Source: Verrucomicrobiota bacterium
GTDB taxonomy: Bacteria > Verrucomicrobiota > Verrucomicrobiia > Palsa-1439
Length of the DNA stretch: 64,000 bases
Assembly: GCA_003152315.1 (NCBI GenBank)
Contig: PLZV01000060.1
Coordinates: 40,889 to 104,888, forward strand
Reading direction: 5' to 3'
The notes under the pieces were generated by a model. The model ran no database searches. It was not told the origin of the DNA and worked only from the letters and a program-made list of their open reading frames with translations. Both the position numbers and the translations under genes were made by a program. Positions 18,722 through 26,940 of the stretch are shown piece by piece. Numbering within the stretch: position 1 is the first letter of the stretch; every line of letters starts with the position of its first letter.

Positions 18722-19245
18722 AGCTTCACAACCCACGGCATTCCGCGGCACGTCACTGGATCGACCATGATTGCCAGGCCGCTCCCCTTCTCCGCACCGC
18801 GAAACGTAACCGTGAACGCATCGCAAGTCCCATTCGGATAAAATGTGGCTTCCACCTGCCCCCTCTGCTCCGCTGGCTGATCGCCAATCTGGACGGATGA
18901 CACCCCGATCCGCGGCGAGATTTCAATGGTCTTTAGAACGACGGTCGACGAGTCGGAGCCGTCCGGGGCATTGGTTCCGGCGAATTGCGTCAGCGAGATC
19001 GTGCGCTTGTCGAGGTCGATGTAGAACGCGACCTTCTGCTGGCGCAGCACGGCGTTGAGCTTCGCAAACTGGCAACTGGTGATAACCGTTCGCCCGGTCT
19101 CATTGAGCGTGGCGGCATTGTACGAGCGGATAAAACTGGGCATCGACACCGCCAGGACGATGGCGAGGATGAACACCACGATGCTCAGCTCGATCAGCGA
19201 GAAACCGGCGCGCGCGTGTTTATTGCCAGTTGCCGATATCGTCAT
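18718..19245 (-). CDS. gspH: GspH-like minor pseudopilin
   Basis: A 175-residue prepilin-like protein with RAGFSLIELSIVVFILAIVL as signal and N-terminal helix. ATG 19245 has AAGG five bases upstream; ATG 19248 is also possible. The body shows the GspH-type beta domain (RTISLTQFAG, TFYPNGTCDAFTVTF). It overlaps the gspG 3' end by 26 bases. Confidence 0.85.
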   Translation of the reverse strand: MTISATGNKHARAGFSLIELSIVVFILAIVLAVSMPSFIRSYNAATLNETGRTVITSCQFAKLNAVLRQQKVAFYIDLDKRTISLTQFAGTNAPDGSDSSTVVLKTIEISPRIGVSSVQIGDQPAEQRGQVEATFYPNGTCDAFTVTFRGAEKGSGLAIMVDPVTCRGMPWVVKL

Positions 19246-19651
19246 CATCACCTTCAATGCCGTTGGGGCCAACGGAGAACAAGTCGTAGCCGTTGGGGAT
19301 CTTCTGACCCGGGTACCGGTAGATGTAGTCACGGCCCCACTGGTCCTTGCGGATCACGGGCGGGTCGAGGTACGGGCCTTTCCAGTTCGGGAGAGTGACT
19401 CCGCTTGGCTGCGTGATCAACGCCTGCAGTCCTTGTTCCGTTGTCGGAAACACGCCGTTGTCGAGTTCGTAGATACCGAGGGCGTTCTTGTAGGAATCGA
19501 TCTGGTTTCGCGTGGCCACCAGTCTCGCTTTCTCCGATTGGCCGGACAGCTTGACCACCGCCACGGTGATCAACATGCCAATGATGACCACTACCAGCAT
19601 GATTTCCAACAGCGTAAAGCCGCTTCGTGAACTAAATTTGTTTGGTTTCAT
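19220..19651 (-). CDS. gspG: Major pseudopilin GspG
   Basis: A 143-residue major pseudopilin of the type II secretion system. The prepilin signal SRSGFTLLEIMLVVVIIGML has Gly before Phe and Glu5. The conserved C-terminal segment includes PTTEQGLQALI, WKGPYLDPP, DQWGRDYIYR and FSVGPNGIEGDDDDI, the calcium-binding loop and aspartates typical of GspG. A prepilin peptidase is needed but not in the window. Confidence 0.97.
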   Translation of the reverse strand: MKPNKFSSRSGFTLLEIMLVVVIIGMLITVAVVKLSGQSEKARLVATRNQIDSYKNALGIYELDNGVFPTTEQGLQALITQPSGVTLPNWKGPYLDPPVIRKDQWGRDYIYRYPGQKIPNGYDLFSVGPNGIEGDDDDIGNWQ

Positions 19652-19666
19652 AAACCTGTTCTCCGC

Positions 19667-20884
19667 TCATTTTCCAATGCCCGACGTGATATCGAAAACG
19701 GCCATGAGCACGCTCAAAACAATCGCGCCCACGACCATTGCCATAAAGATAATTATGGCCGGTTCCAGCAGCGTCGTAAACACCTTCAGCGTTCGCGACA
19801 ACTCCGACTCGTAGGTGTCAGCAATGTTGGTCAGCGACGGCACCACTTCGCCGCTCTCCTCGCCGACCGCCAGCATATCGATCAGCAAGGGCGGGAAAAT
19901 CTTTCCCTTCGCCAGCGGCTGGGAAAGGCTCGTGCCGTCGGTCACGCGCGTGCGCGCCTCGCGAAGTTCGTTGGCGATCACCCGGTTTCCCATCGTGTCT
20001 TCGACGATCTGCAGCGCGCTAAGCACCGGTACGCCGTTTTCGAGGAGCGTGGCCAGCGTGCGGGCGAACTGTGCGAAGGCGTTGGCCATGATGATGCCGC
20101 CAAACACGGGCAACCGCAGCTTCCACCCATCGAGCGCGAGCCGTCCCTCGGGCGTGCGGACGCGGATGCGATAGGCCATCACCACCCCGCCGATCAAGAG
20201 CACGCCAACCCACCAGTATCCTACGAACGCATCGCTGATGCCGATCAAAATGCGCGTCGGCAACGGCATCGTCCGGCCCATCTCTTTGAACATCATGGCG
20301 AACCGCGGTACCATCACCAGCATAAAGAAAACGATGACCAAGATGCCGACGCACACGATGACCAGAGGATACAACAACGCGCCGACCACTTTCTCGCGCA
20401 CCTCCGCCATCTGTTGTTGATGCTTTCCGAGGCGCAGGAGCACGTCGTCCAAAGCGCCGCTGGCTTCGCCCGCCTTGATCAGGTTGACGAAGAAGCGGGA
20501 AAAAATTTTAGGATGTTTCGCCAGCGAGTCGGACAAGCTTTCGCCCTGCACGATGCCGTTCCGCAAGTCGCCGAAGACCGCCGAGAGCGCCTTCTTCTGC
20601 GTCCGCCGTTCAAGGGTGTCGAGCGCCTTGCTCAGCGACATCCCCGAACGCAGCAGGCTGGAAAGCTGTTGGGTGAACATCAACACGTCGCGCGGCTTGA
20701 CGCGGCCCTTAAAGCCCGGGGCCCCTGGCTTGCCGTCCCGCTCCGTTTCCGCGGAGTCCACGGCCAACGGGAAGAATCCCAGTTTACCCAGTTCGGCCAG
20801 CGCGGCGCGGCGGTCGCCTGCCGCCAGCGAGCCGCTGACCATTTCCCCCGCGCGTGTCTTGGCCTTGTATTGAAACGTCGGCAT
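19667..20884 (-). CDS. gspF: Type II secretion inner-membrane platform protein GspF
   Basis: A 405-residue polytopic protein with two repeated GspF domains: FTQQLSSLLRSGMSLSKAL in the first half and FARTLATLLENGVPVLSAL in the second. Each is followed by transmembrane helices. The start MPTFQYKAKTRAGE is typical. GspF sits at the centre of the inner-membrane complex and transmits ATPase work to the pseudopilus. It is 15 bases from gspG and 90 bases behind gspE. Confidence 0.96.
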   Translation of the reverse strand: MPTFQYKAKTRAGEMVSGSLAAGDRRAALAELGKLGFFPLAVDSAETERDGKPGAPGFKGRVKPRDVLMFTQQLSSLLRSGMSLSKALDTLERRTQKKALSAVFGDLRNGIVQGESLSDSLAKHPKIFSRFFVNLIKAGEASGALDDVLLRLGKHQQQMAEVREKVVGALLYPLVIVCVGILVIVFFMLVMVPRFAMMFKEMGRTMPLPTRILIGISDAFVGYWWVGVLLIGGVVMAYRIRVRTPEGRLALDGWKLRLPVFGGIIMANAFAQFARTLATLLENGVPVLSALQIVEDTMGNRVIANELREARTRVTDGTSLSQPLAKGKIFPPLLIDMLAVGEESGEVVPSLTNIADTYESELSRTLKVFTTLLEPAIIIFMAMVVGAIVLSVLMAVFDITSGIGK

Positions 20885-20974
20885 ACGATTTCGTCGTTAT
20901 TTTGGACACCGGGCAGAACACTTTGTTCCCTGCGGCGCTCAAATCAAAAAGCGCGGCAGCCCCGGCGCTTTCCG

Positions 20975-22705
20975 TCATGTACCGGTGAGTTCTTCGTCTT
21001 CCTGGGTGACGCGTGCCACTTCCTCGACAGTCGTGATGCCCTGCTTGACCTTCTCCCAACCGTCATCGCGAAGGGTCCGCATGCCGTGCGTGCAAGCCAG
21101 ATGCTTGATGGCTGCGGATGAGGCCCGTTCAATGATCAACGGACGCAGGGCTTCGCTCATGACAAGGATTTCATAGATGGCCGAACGGCCCTTGAACCCG
21201 GTGAAGCGGCAATCCTCGCAACCCCGGCCACGGTAGAATTTGACCCTGCCAATGTCCTCCATGGGGAAACCCACCTCACGGAGGAATTCCGGATCGGGTT
21301 TGTACTCTTCCTTGCACGACTTGCAGAGCGTGCGGATGAGGCGTTGGGCCATCAGCGCCTCGACGGAGGAACTCACGAGGAAAGGCTCGATACCCATGTC
21401 GATCAACCGCGTGATCGCGCCCGGGGCGTCGTTGGTATGCAGCGTGGAAAACACCAGGTGGCCCGTGAGCGCCGCGCGAATGGCGATTTCCGCCGTTTCC
21501 AGGTCGCGTACTTCACCGACCATGATGATGTCCGGGTCCTGCCGCAAAATGTGTCGGAGACCACTCGCAAACGTCAGGCCGATTTCCGATTTCACGGAAA
21601 TTTGGTTCACACCGGGAAGTTCGTATTCCACCGGTTCCTCGATCGTGATAATGCGCTGGTCAATCGAGTTGATCGTGCTGAGGAACGCATACAGCGAGGT
21701 GGACTTGCCCGAACCCGTGGGTCCCGTGACCAGGATAATGCCGTGCGGCAGATCGATCAGCTTGCGGACGGTCTTCTCGTTCTCCTTGTTCAGTCCGAGA
21801 CTCTCGAGACCCAGGAAAATGTTGCTGCGGGTAAGCAACCGCAAACTGACGCTTTCGCCGTACGCCGTCGGGATGGTCGAGACGCGCACGTCGATTTCCG
21901 CCCCGCCACTGCGGACGTTGATGCGCCCATCCTGCGGGAGGCGACGTTCGGCGATATCCATGTTCGCCATGACCTTGATGCGCGAAATGATCGCCGCCTG
22001 GAACCGCTTCAAGTACGCCGGCACCGGCGTCTGGTGCAGCGCGCCGTCCACGCGATAACGGATGCGCAGGTCGTTCTCCATCGGTTCCATGTGGATGTCC
22101 GTCGCGCGCTCTTTGTACGCCTCCCCGATAATCTGGTTCACGAACTTGACCACGCTCGCCTCCTGGTCTCCGCTTTCGAGGTCGTCCTTCGTGACCATCT
22201 CGATCTCGTCGATATCGAGCACGTTCTTCTGCAACAACTCGTCGAGCGTCTCCGCGCCGACGCCATAGTAACGCTTCAGGGCCTTCGCAATGTCCGCCTC
22301 GGTGCAAAGGGCGAGTTGCACACGGCTCTTCGTGACCAACCGCACTGCTTCGAGCATCGTGAGGTTGAATGGATCATTGGCCGCGACGATCAGCGTGCCG
22401 TTCTCCTGGCGCATCGGCATGACGTTGTGCTGAAAGACGACCTTTGTGGGAACTTTCGCGCGCGCGGTCGCATCAATCTCTTTGTCGGTGATGCGCGTGA
22501 ACGGTAGATGCAACGCCGTGGCCAGTGCCTGAAGCAGTTTCTCCTCGGTGGCAACCCGCGATTTCACCAGTGAGATGATCAGTGGTTGTGCGGCCGTCAG
22601 TTGATTCGTCAGGACCTCGGAAATCTGTAGATCAGTGAAGAGTCCCGTCTGCTGCAACAACTGGCGCAAATCAGCGGGTATCGTGTCGGCAATGGCCATC
22701 GTCAT
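20975..22705 (-). CDS. gspE: Type II secretion ATPase GspE
   Basis: A 576-residue secretion ATPase and first gene of the operon. It has an N-terminal MshEN-type domain (residues about 10-145), a linker, the N2 domain (KERATDIHMEPM), Walker A GPTGSGKST at 328-336, ITIEEPVEYEL (Asp box), Walker B IIMVGEVRDLETAEIA, His box VFSTLHTNDA, and a zinc element with two CxxC pairs (CKSC, CEDC) near the C-terminus. Start ATG 22705 lies only a few bases after the predicted transcription start, so the mRNA may be leaderless; ATG 22699 is an alternative. Confidence 0.96.
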   Translation of the reverse strand: MTMAIADTIPADLRQLLQQTGLFTDLQISEVLTNQLTAAQPLIISLVKSRVATEEKLLQALATALHLPFTRITDKEIDATARAKVPTKVVFQHNVMPMRQENGTLIVAANDPFNLTMLEAVRLVTKSRVQLALCTEADIAKALKRYYGVGAETLDELLQKNVLDIDEIEMVTKDDLESGDQEASVVKFVNQIIGEAYKERATDIHMEPMENDLRIRYRVDGALHQTPVPAYLKRFQAAIISRIKVMANMDIAERRLPQDGRINVRSGGAEIDVRVSTIPTAYGESVSLRLLTRSNIFLGLESLGLNKENEKTVRKLIDLPHGIILVTGPTGSGKSTSLYAFLSTINSIDQRIITIEEPVEYELPGVNQISVKSEIGLTFASGLRHILRQDPDIIMVGEVRDLETAEIAIRAALTGHLVFSTLHTNDAPGAITRLIDMGIEPFLVSSSVEALMAQRLIRTLCKSCKEEYKPDPEFLREVGFPMEDIGRVKFYRGRGCEDCRFTGFKGRSAIYEILVMSEALRPLIIERASSAAIKHLACTHGMRTLRDDGWEKVKQGITTVEEVARVTQEDEELTGT

Positions 22706-22714
22706 GTCAGTGCT

Positions 22715-22743
22715 ACGATATGAGACACCACAATCCTTGTCAA
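22715..22743 (-). promoter_or_regulatory. Promoter of the type II secretion operon
   Basis: On the minus strand TTGACA (22738-22743), a 17-base spacer and TATCGT (22715-22720). The predicted transcript would start near 22708, about three bases before the gspE ATG. Confidence 0.5.
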
Positions 22744-23630
22744 TGGCACAGGAAATCTACGATTTGTCAAAAATCGCTCCCTGCCAGCAACTTGCCGCGA
22801 GGCGATCGCTGCGTAGCGTCCCATCGTCCGTCCGTTGTCGCCGCGGTTGTTAACCGCGGTCCCCGGCCAGGTAGCGCCGACTTGCGCTCACCGCGACGAG
22901 TCGTTGTAGGCCGCTTGCCCTCACGCGGCGGTCGTAAGCGGGAACCCCCAGTTGTGCGCCGGTCTCCCGACCGCGCACTGCCAGAAACGAACCCCCTTTC
23001 TACCTCAAACGAACCCAAAATCTCCCCTATCGCCGCCCAAACCACCCCGTCTTGTGGCCTCCGGTGGGTTCGTTTTCCAAAACGAACCCACCGATTCTTT
23101 CCGTAACATTCCGCCGTAACTCTTCCATTCATAGTGGGTTACATCACAAACGCTGTCGCAAAACGGTGGGTTCGTTTCGCAGAAAGCATGTTTTGTGAAT
23201 CCTCATTTTTCCACAAGAGGCGTTGCCCGAGAGGCTCGCGCCGTAGCACGAAGTGGGATGTTGGATTTCCCCTCCTCTCCCCTTGGGGGAGTAGGGTTAG
23301 GGTGAGGGGCATTTTGGGTTCTCACGACGGCAATACCATGCCCTCTTGAGAGTTGTGCGTTGAACGTTGCGTGTTGAGCGTTCATTTGTTCAGTCTACCC
23401 CTCTCGCCCCACCATGTCCAGCACAATTATCGCTACTCGATAGCCCAGCGTGTTCCCCTCCTCGGAGGGGATAAAGGGGTGGGTACTTCGCCTCAATTCC
23501 TCCCTGTGTCATCCTGAGCTTGTCGAAACCGCCCCGGGCCGTCCGTTGTTTGACGGCAAATCTCTGTCGTTCCGCCGGTAGCCTTGGATAGCCGCGTGTT
23601 GATCGGCGCGAAGGCCCTGGTGGGCGTATC
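22744..23630. other. Gene-poor stretch of dispersed repeat-like sequence
   Basis: No convincing gene is seen between gspE and the HTH gene. The stretch holds a small palindrome (CCGCGGTT/AACCGCGG near 22840-22860), a cluster of AAACGAACCC decamers (see separate entry), a CCCTAACCCT-like block near 23275-23310, a TTGAACGTTGCGTGTTGA run near 23357-23382, CCCCTCCTCGGAGGGG near 23456-23471 and TGTCATCCTGAGCTTGTCGA near 23507-23526. These look like the small scattered repeats common between genes of large environmental genomes. Open frames here are short and lack family features. Confidence 0.55.
22985..23177. repeat. Cluster of five AAACGAACCC decamers including a 15-bp inverted repeat
   Basis: AAACGAACCC occurs at 22985-22994, 23007-23016 and 23080-23089. 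Its reverse complement lies at 23066-23075 and 23168-23177. Two copies form a perfect inverted repeat with 15-base arms (23062-23076 and 23079-23093) around a 2-base centre. The tiny centre and lack of a T tract argue against a terminator. Confidence 0.75.
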
Positions 23631-23703
23631 ATCGCCGCGCGCAGATTGAGGATCGAACCGGACAACACCATTTCTGTCACGAGTGCGGAGTTGACCCCGG
23701 CTA
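23631..23703 (+). repeat. Direct repeat copy 1 flanking the HTH gene
   Basis: About 73 bases, from ATCGCCGCGC to GACCCCGGCTA, match 24218-24289 at roughly 86% with one single-base gap. The best block is CACGAGTGCGGAGTTGACC. The copies bracket the HTH antitoxin gene and the toxin stub. Confidence 0.75.
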
Positions 23704-23773
23704 GACGAGTCCAAATTCGAGAAGCGCGCAGAATTGGCCGGCAGTCGTTCGACGTTGGCCGCCGGCGCGAGAC

Positions 23774-24061
23774 TCAGAGCAGCGCGGCCAGTTGGCGGCG
23801 CTTCGTGCCGATGCGATACAGGGCTTGCAGCAGCAGGTCAATTGAGACAGTTGAATCGCCCGACTCCATCTTGGCGACACGGGACTGACTGGTTTCCAGC
23901 CGGGCAGCCAATTCCGTTTGCGTCAGGTGTCGTTTCATCCGTTGATCGCGCAGACAAGCGGCCGAGGCGCGTTTCGTCTCGATGTACGCCATGTCCGCGT
24001 CGGACAACTCCAAAAACTCTTGTGTCGAGCCTTGCACCCATCCGTTCTTCAATTTCTTCAT
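23774..24061 (-). CDS. XRE/HigA-like helix-turn-helix antitoxin
   Basis: A 95-residue protein with an N-terminal tail and a Cro/C1-type HTH at about 45-90 (LTQTELAARLETSQSRVAKME). This pattern is that of antitoxins paired with RelE/HigB or Gp49-like toxins. Its ATG overlaps by ATGA the stop of a truncated toxin frame upstream, the usual toxin-antitoxin gene order. With the toxin broken, it is likely an orphan or relic antitoxin that may still bind DNA. Confidence 0.8.
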   Translation of the reverse strand: MKKLKNGWVQGSTQEFLELSDADMAYIETKRASAACLRDQRMKRHLTQTELAARLETSQSRVAKMESGDSTVSIDLLLQALYRIGTKRRQLAALL

Positions 24062-24153
24062 GCCTGTGCCTCTTCGTATCGCTGCAACCGTTGCCGACAG
24101 GCGGCAATCACCGCCGTCGGTGTCTGCTTCGTCTTCTTTTCATACACTTCCAA
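24058..24153 (-). pseudogene. C-terminal stub of a HigB/RelE (Gp49-like) toxin
   Basis: The frame overlapping the antitoxin start ends VYEKKTKQTPTAVIAACR then QRLQRYEEAQA and a stop at 24058-24060. The K-K-T-x-x-T-P motif followed by an amphipathic helix is the C-terminus of Gp49/HigB-like toxins. Upstream the frame continues only to a stop near 24186 without the rest of the toxin fold or a good start, so about two thirds of the gene is missing. Confidence 0.6.
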
Positions 24154-24217
24154 TTTCACGGAAGGAGATATGTCAGAATTGATATAACGTCAAGCAGCGT
24201 GTTGTTGCGGACGCAGA

Positions 24218-24289
24218 ATCGCCGCGTGCAGATTGGTATCAAATCGGGCAACAACATTTCCATCACGAGTGCGGAGTTGACCCAGGCTA
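24218..24289 (+). repeat. Direct repeat copy 2 flanking the HTH gene
   Basis: Second copy of the repeat at 23631-23703, same orientation. Copy 2 runs directly into the higA relic on the plus strand. Confidence 0.75.
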
Positions 24290-24515
24290 CACTCGCGCCG
24301 CTGATATCCTTGGTGTCCGCCGCGCAACGCTCTCGGATGTCACCCACGGCAAGGCCGCTGTTTCTTCTGAAATGGCGTTGCGCTTGGAAAAAGCCTTTGG
24401 TGTCAGCATGGACTTGCTGCTTAAAATGCAGGCTGGCTACGACGCTGCTCAGGCACGGCTGCATAGTAATCAGATCAAAGTGAAGCGTTGGCAACCCGAT
24501 GAGGCGCTGGTATAG
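24285..24515 (+). pseudogene. Truncated HigA (VapI-like) antitoxin relic
   Basis: In the frame GGC TAC ACT at 24285 the protein reads GYTRAADILGVRRATLSD, VTHGKAAVSSEMALRLEKAF, then a GYDAAQARL segment and KVKRWQPDEALV, ending at TAG 24513-24515. This is the second half of the HigA HTH and its C-terminal dimer helix (SSEMALRLEKAFG, YDAAQA). The N-terminal HTH helix is missing and no start codon is evident, so it is a relic on the opposite strand to the first antitoxin. Confidence 0.65.
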
Positions 24516-24535
24516 CCCAATAAACATATCCCCAG

Positions 24536-24566
24536 TTTGTCATGCTGAGCTTGTCGAAGCATCTCT
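24536..24566 (+). repeat. Short dispersed repeat (TGTCATGCTGAGCTTGTCGA type)
   Basis: TTTGTCATGCTGAGCTTGTC GAAGCATCT-type sequence; a close relative lies at 23507-23530. It is the kind of small motif found scattered between genes in many environmental genomes. No gene is seen in 24516-24683. Confidence 0.5.
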
Positions 24567-24683
24567 GTCGTGATCGGTGGGAACGCGCAGGTCTCGCAGA
24601 CTCGGCTTTCGCGGCAATCAAGCGAAATCCATTTCCGGATGCAGCCGTCCCGCCCTGACAGGACGCCGGTCGCGTAGATCCGC

Positions 24684-25253
24684 CTAGTTCCGGGGCGGCA
24701 GTAAGATGGGCATTGCTTTATCCGATGAGACTTTCGGACAAAGCCCGTATAAAGCATTCAATTGTACTACCGTCATGCCGAGGATGACACGAAAGTCCAG
24801 CGAAACTCCCGTCAAAGTCGTGTTCTTTGTCGTGTCCTCCTTCAGATGCTTATACCAATCTGAGTCAACGAATGGAGCCACCAGTTCTTTCATTCGGGAT
24901 TGATTCGCCTGGTTGTTCAGATCGCAATTTACGACTTCATGAGCAAAGTCATTTCTGATCTTTCTGAACAAATGAAGAACCTTTGCGAATTCAGAATCTA
25001 TCAGACCAACTCTATAGGCAATATCAATTTTGGGACCAAACGAGCCGAGTGGAAGACTTTGATCTAGGAGCGGATCAGTGTCCGACTTAATTGGTGAGAG
25101 AAAATGCTTCTGAAGGATTCGATGAAGGAGAAGGTCGAGTTTAGCGCCTCCTAGTACGACCGCCGCACGGTCGGTTTCATGCAAGAACTCCGAAAGAAAT
25201 ACGACGGTCTCTCCGAAGCGTTCGTAACCGGAAAGCTCTTCTCCCTTGATCAC
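24684..25253 (-). CDS. MltR-like/DUF4145-like protein
   Basis: A 189-residue protein starting with GTG 25253 behind AAGGAG. It contains an N-terminal helical part (DRAAVVLGGAKLDLLLHRIL), PLGSFGPKIDIAYRVGLID and HLFRKIRNDFAHE. These are the hallmarks of the MltR mannitol-repressor-like and related DUF4145 helical domains. Such proteins occur as regulators and near defence or mobile genes. There is no mannitol operon in the window, so mannitol regulation is unlikely. Confidence 0.7.
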   Translation of the reverse strand: MIKGEELSGYERFGETVVFLSEFLHETDRAAVVLGGAKLDLLLHRILQKHFLSPIKSDTDPLLDQSLPLGSFGPKIDIAYRVGLIDSEFAKVLHLFRKIRNDFAHEVVNCDLNNQANQSRMKELVAPFVDSDWYKHLKEDTTKNTTLTGVSLDFRVILGMTVVQLNALYGLCPKVSSDKAMPILLPPRN

Positions 25254-25334
25254 AACCTTCTCCTTTCCCGGCTCGTGATTTGTAATTTCATGCGGTTCCT
25301 CTTTGTTGCGTCTTCTCTGAGCGGCTGTTGATAG

Positions 25335-26867
25335 CTAGGGCTTCAGGCTGTCGGCCCGCTGGAAGGCGTCATGTGCTTCATTTGTGCGACCTGAATCCCT
25401 GAGACAAACGCCCAAGTTGTTCCAGGCATCGACATAGTCGGGCTTGATCGTGACGGCTTGCCGATAGGCCGAAATCGCGTCATCGGTGCGCCCGGAATTT
25501 GCATAGTTGATCCCAAGACCATACCACGCAGCGGCATAGTTCGTCTTGAGCTTGATGGCTTCCCGATACGCCGCAATCGCGTCATCGGTGCGCCGGGACA
25601 TTCCATAAACGATTCCGAGGTCATGCCAGGCAACGGGGTAATCTGGTTTAAGCTTGATGGCCTGTCGGTACGCAGTAATTGCCTCATCGTTGCGTTCGGA
25701 TTTTCCATAGCCGACCCCAAGACCATACCACGCAATGGCGTCGTCCGGACTAAGTTTGATCACTTGCCGATAGGCCGCTATCGCGTCATCGGTACGACCT
25801 GCCTTCTGATAGACAACACCCAAATTATTCCACGCCCAGGCGTAGTCGGGCTTCAGTTTGATAGCTTGCCGTAGCGTTGTAATAGCATCATCGATGCGTC
25901 CGGACTTTCCATAGACAGTGCCCAGATTGTACCATGTTCCGGCAAAGTCCGGTTTGATCTTGATCGCTTGCTGATAGGCCTCAATTGCGTCGTCTGTGAA
26001 GTTCAGCTTCCCGAAGGTAATGCCCAGTCCATACCACGCGACGTCGCTATCGGGATACCGAGCGATCAGAACCTTGTCGTGTTTGAGCTTCTCAACATAA
26101 TCACCGGCGGCTTCGGCAGCAATAGCTGCCCGCAAATCGGGGTCAGAGTAGATGGCGTCCTCTCCGCCCACGTTTGTCGACCTACTGAGGGGTTGCGGAA
26201 CGGAAGATGGTTTGACTTTCGCCATCAATCGGACGCCGTACTCCACCGGAACGGCGAAGTTGAGCGACTGTCCACCAGTTAGCAACGCGGACGCGATGCC
26301 CACAACATCGCCCTTTGCATTCATGACCGGTGACCCGCTGGAGCCAGGAGAAATTGCGGCGGAGATTTGAAGTTTTTTTACATCCCCCATCAGCTCCCTC
26401 TCCCCCGATACGATTCCCTCCGACAGAGTTCCCTCAAGTCCAAGCGGGCTACCGATGACAGCGATGCGCGTACCGACCTCGACCTTGTTGCTATTACCGA
26501 AAGTCAGGAACGGCAGGTCGTTGGCTTTGAGCTTTAACAGGACAAGGTCATTCTTCGGATCATCAGCCAGTACGCCTTCGACGGGAAACAACCCACCGTT
26601 CTCGGACTTGGCCACGACGCTGGAGGCATTTTCAATGACATGGTGGTTGGTAATGAGTCTGCCGTCGCTGGAGACTAGGAAGCCGGTGCCGGTAGCGATT
26701 TCCTTACCGGTGGAGTCGGAAACGACCAGCAACATGACGGCTGGACGGGCATTTTTGGCAAGCGCCTTGAGATCGATTGTTTCAGTCTCCGCAAGGACGC
26801 TGATGTTTTGGTAGGCAGTCGACACCGCAATCGCGGTAAGCAAGACTACCTGCCAGAAGCGGTTCAT
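25335..26867 (-). CDS. Secreted trypsin-like serine protease with C-terminal TPR repeats
   Basis: A 510-residue protein from ATG 26867. A signal peptide (about residues 1-28, FWQVVLLTAIAVSTA) is followed by a DegP/HtrA-type protease domain with TNHHVIE (His), PKNDLVLLKL (Asp) and SPGSSGSPV (Ser), to about residue 215. No PDZ domain follows. Seven consecutive 34-residue TPRs fill about 260-510 (AWYGLGITFGK, DDAIEAYQQAIKIKPD and so on), nearly identical to each other. It likely acts in the periplasm or outside on protein substrates bound through the TPRs. It is transcribed away from the helicase region. Confidence 0.9.
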   Translation of the reverse strand: MNRFWQVVLLTAIAVSTAYQNISVLAETETIDLKALAKNARPAVMLLVVSDSTGKEIATGTGFLVSSDGRLITNHHVIENASSVVAKSENGGLFPVEGVLADDPKNDLVLLKLKANDLPFLTFGNSNKVEVGTRIAVIGSPLGLEGTLSEGIVSGERELMGDVKKLQISAAISPGSSGSPVMNAKGDVVGIASALLTGGQSLNFAVPVEYGVRLMAKVKPSSVPQPLSRSTNVGGEDAIYSDPDLRAAIAAEAAGDYVEKLKHDKVLIARYPDSDVAWYGLGITFGKLNFTDDAIEAYQQAIKIKPDFAGTWYNLGTVYGKSGRIDDAITTLRQAIKLKPDYAWAWNNLGVVYQKAGRTDDAIAAYRQVIKLSPDDAIAWYGLGVGYGKSERNDEAITAYRQAIKLKPDYPVAWHDLGIVYGMSRRTDDAIAAYREAIKLKTNYAAAWYGLGINYANSGRTDDAISAYRQAVTIKPDYVDAWNNLGVCLRDSGRTNEAHDAFQRADSLKP

Positions 26868-26940
26868 GCCGGAAGGATATGAACCGGCATGTTCGCGGTC
26901 AAGGCAGCAGTAGCGCGGGTAGTGTATCATTGTGGAAACG

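Noticed and set aside
23062..23093. Palindrome read as an intrinsic terminator
   Set aside because: The two-base centre cannot form a normal loop and no T tract follows; it fits a protein-binding site or repeat better.
24684..25253. True mannitol operon repressor
   Set aside because: No mannitol transport or dehydrogenase genes are near; only the helical domain type matches.
25340..26070. CRISPR-like array because of regular 102-base repeats
   Set aside because: The repeats are in frame TPR codons with no unique spacers and no cas genes near.
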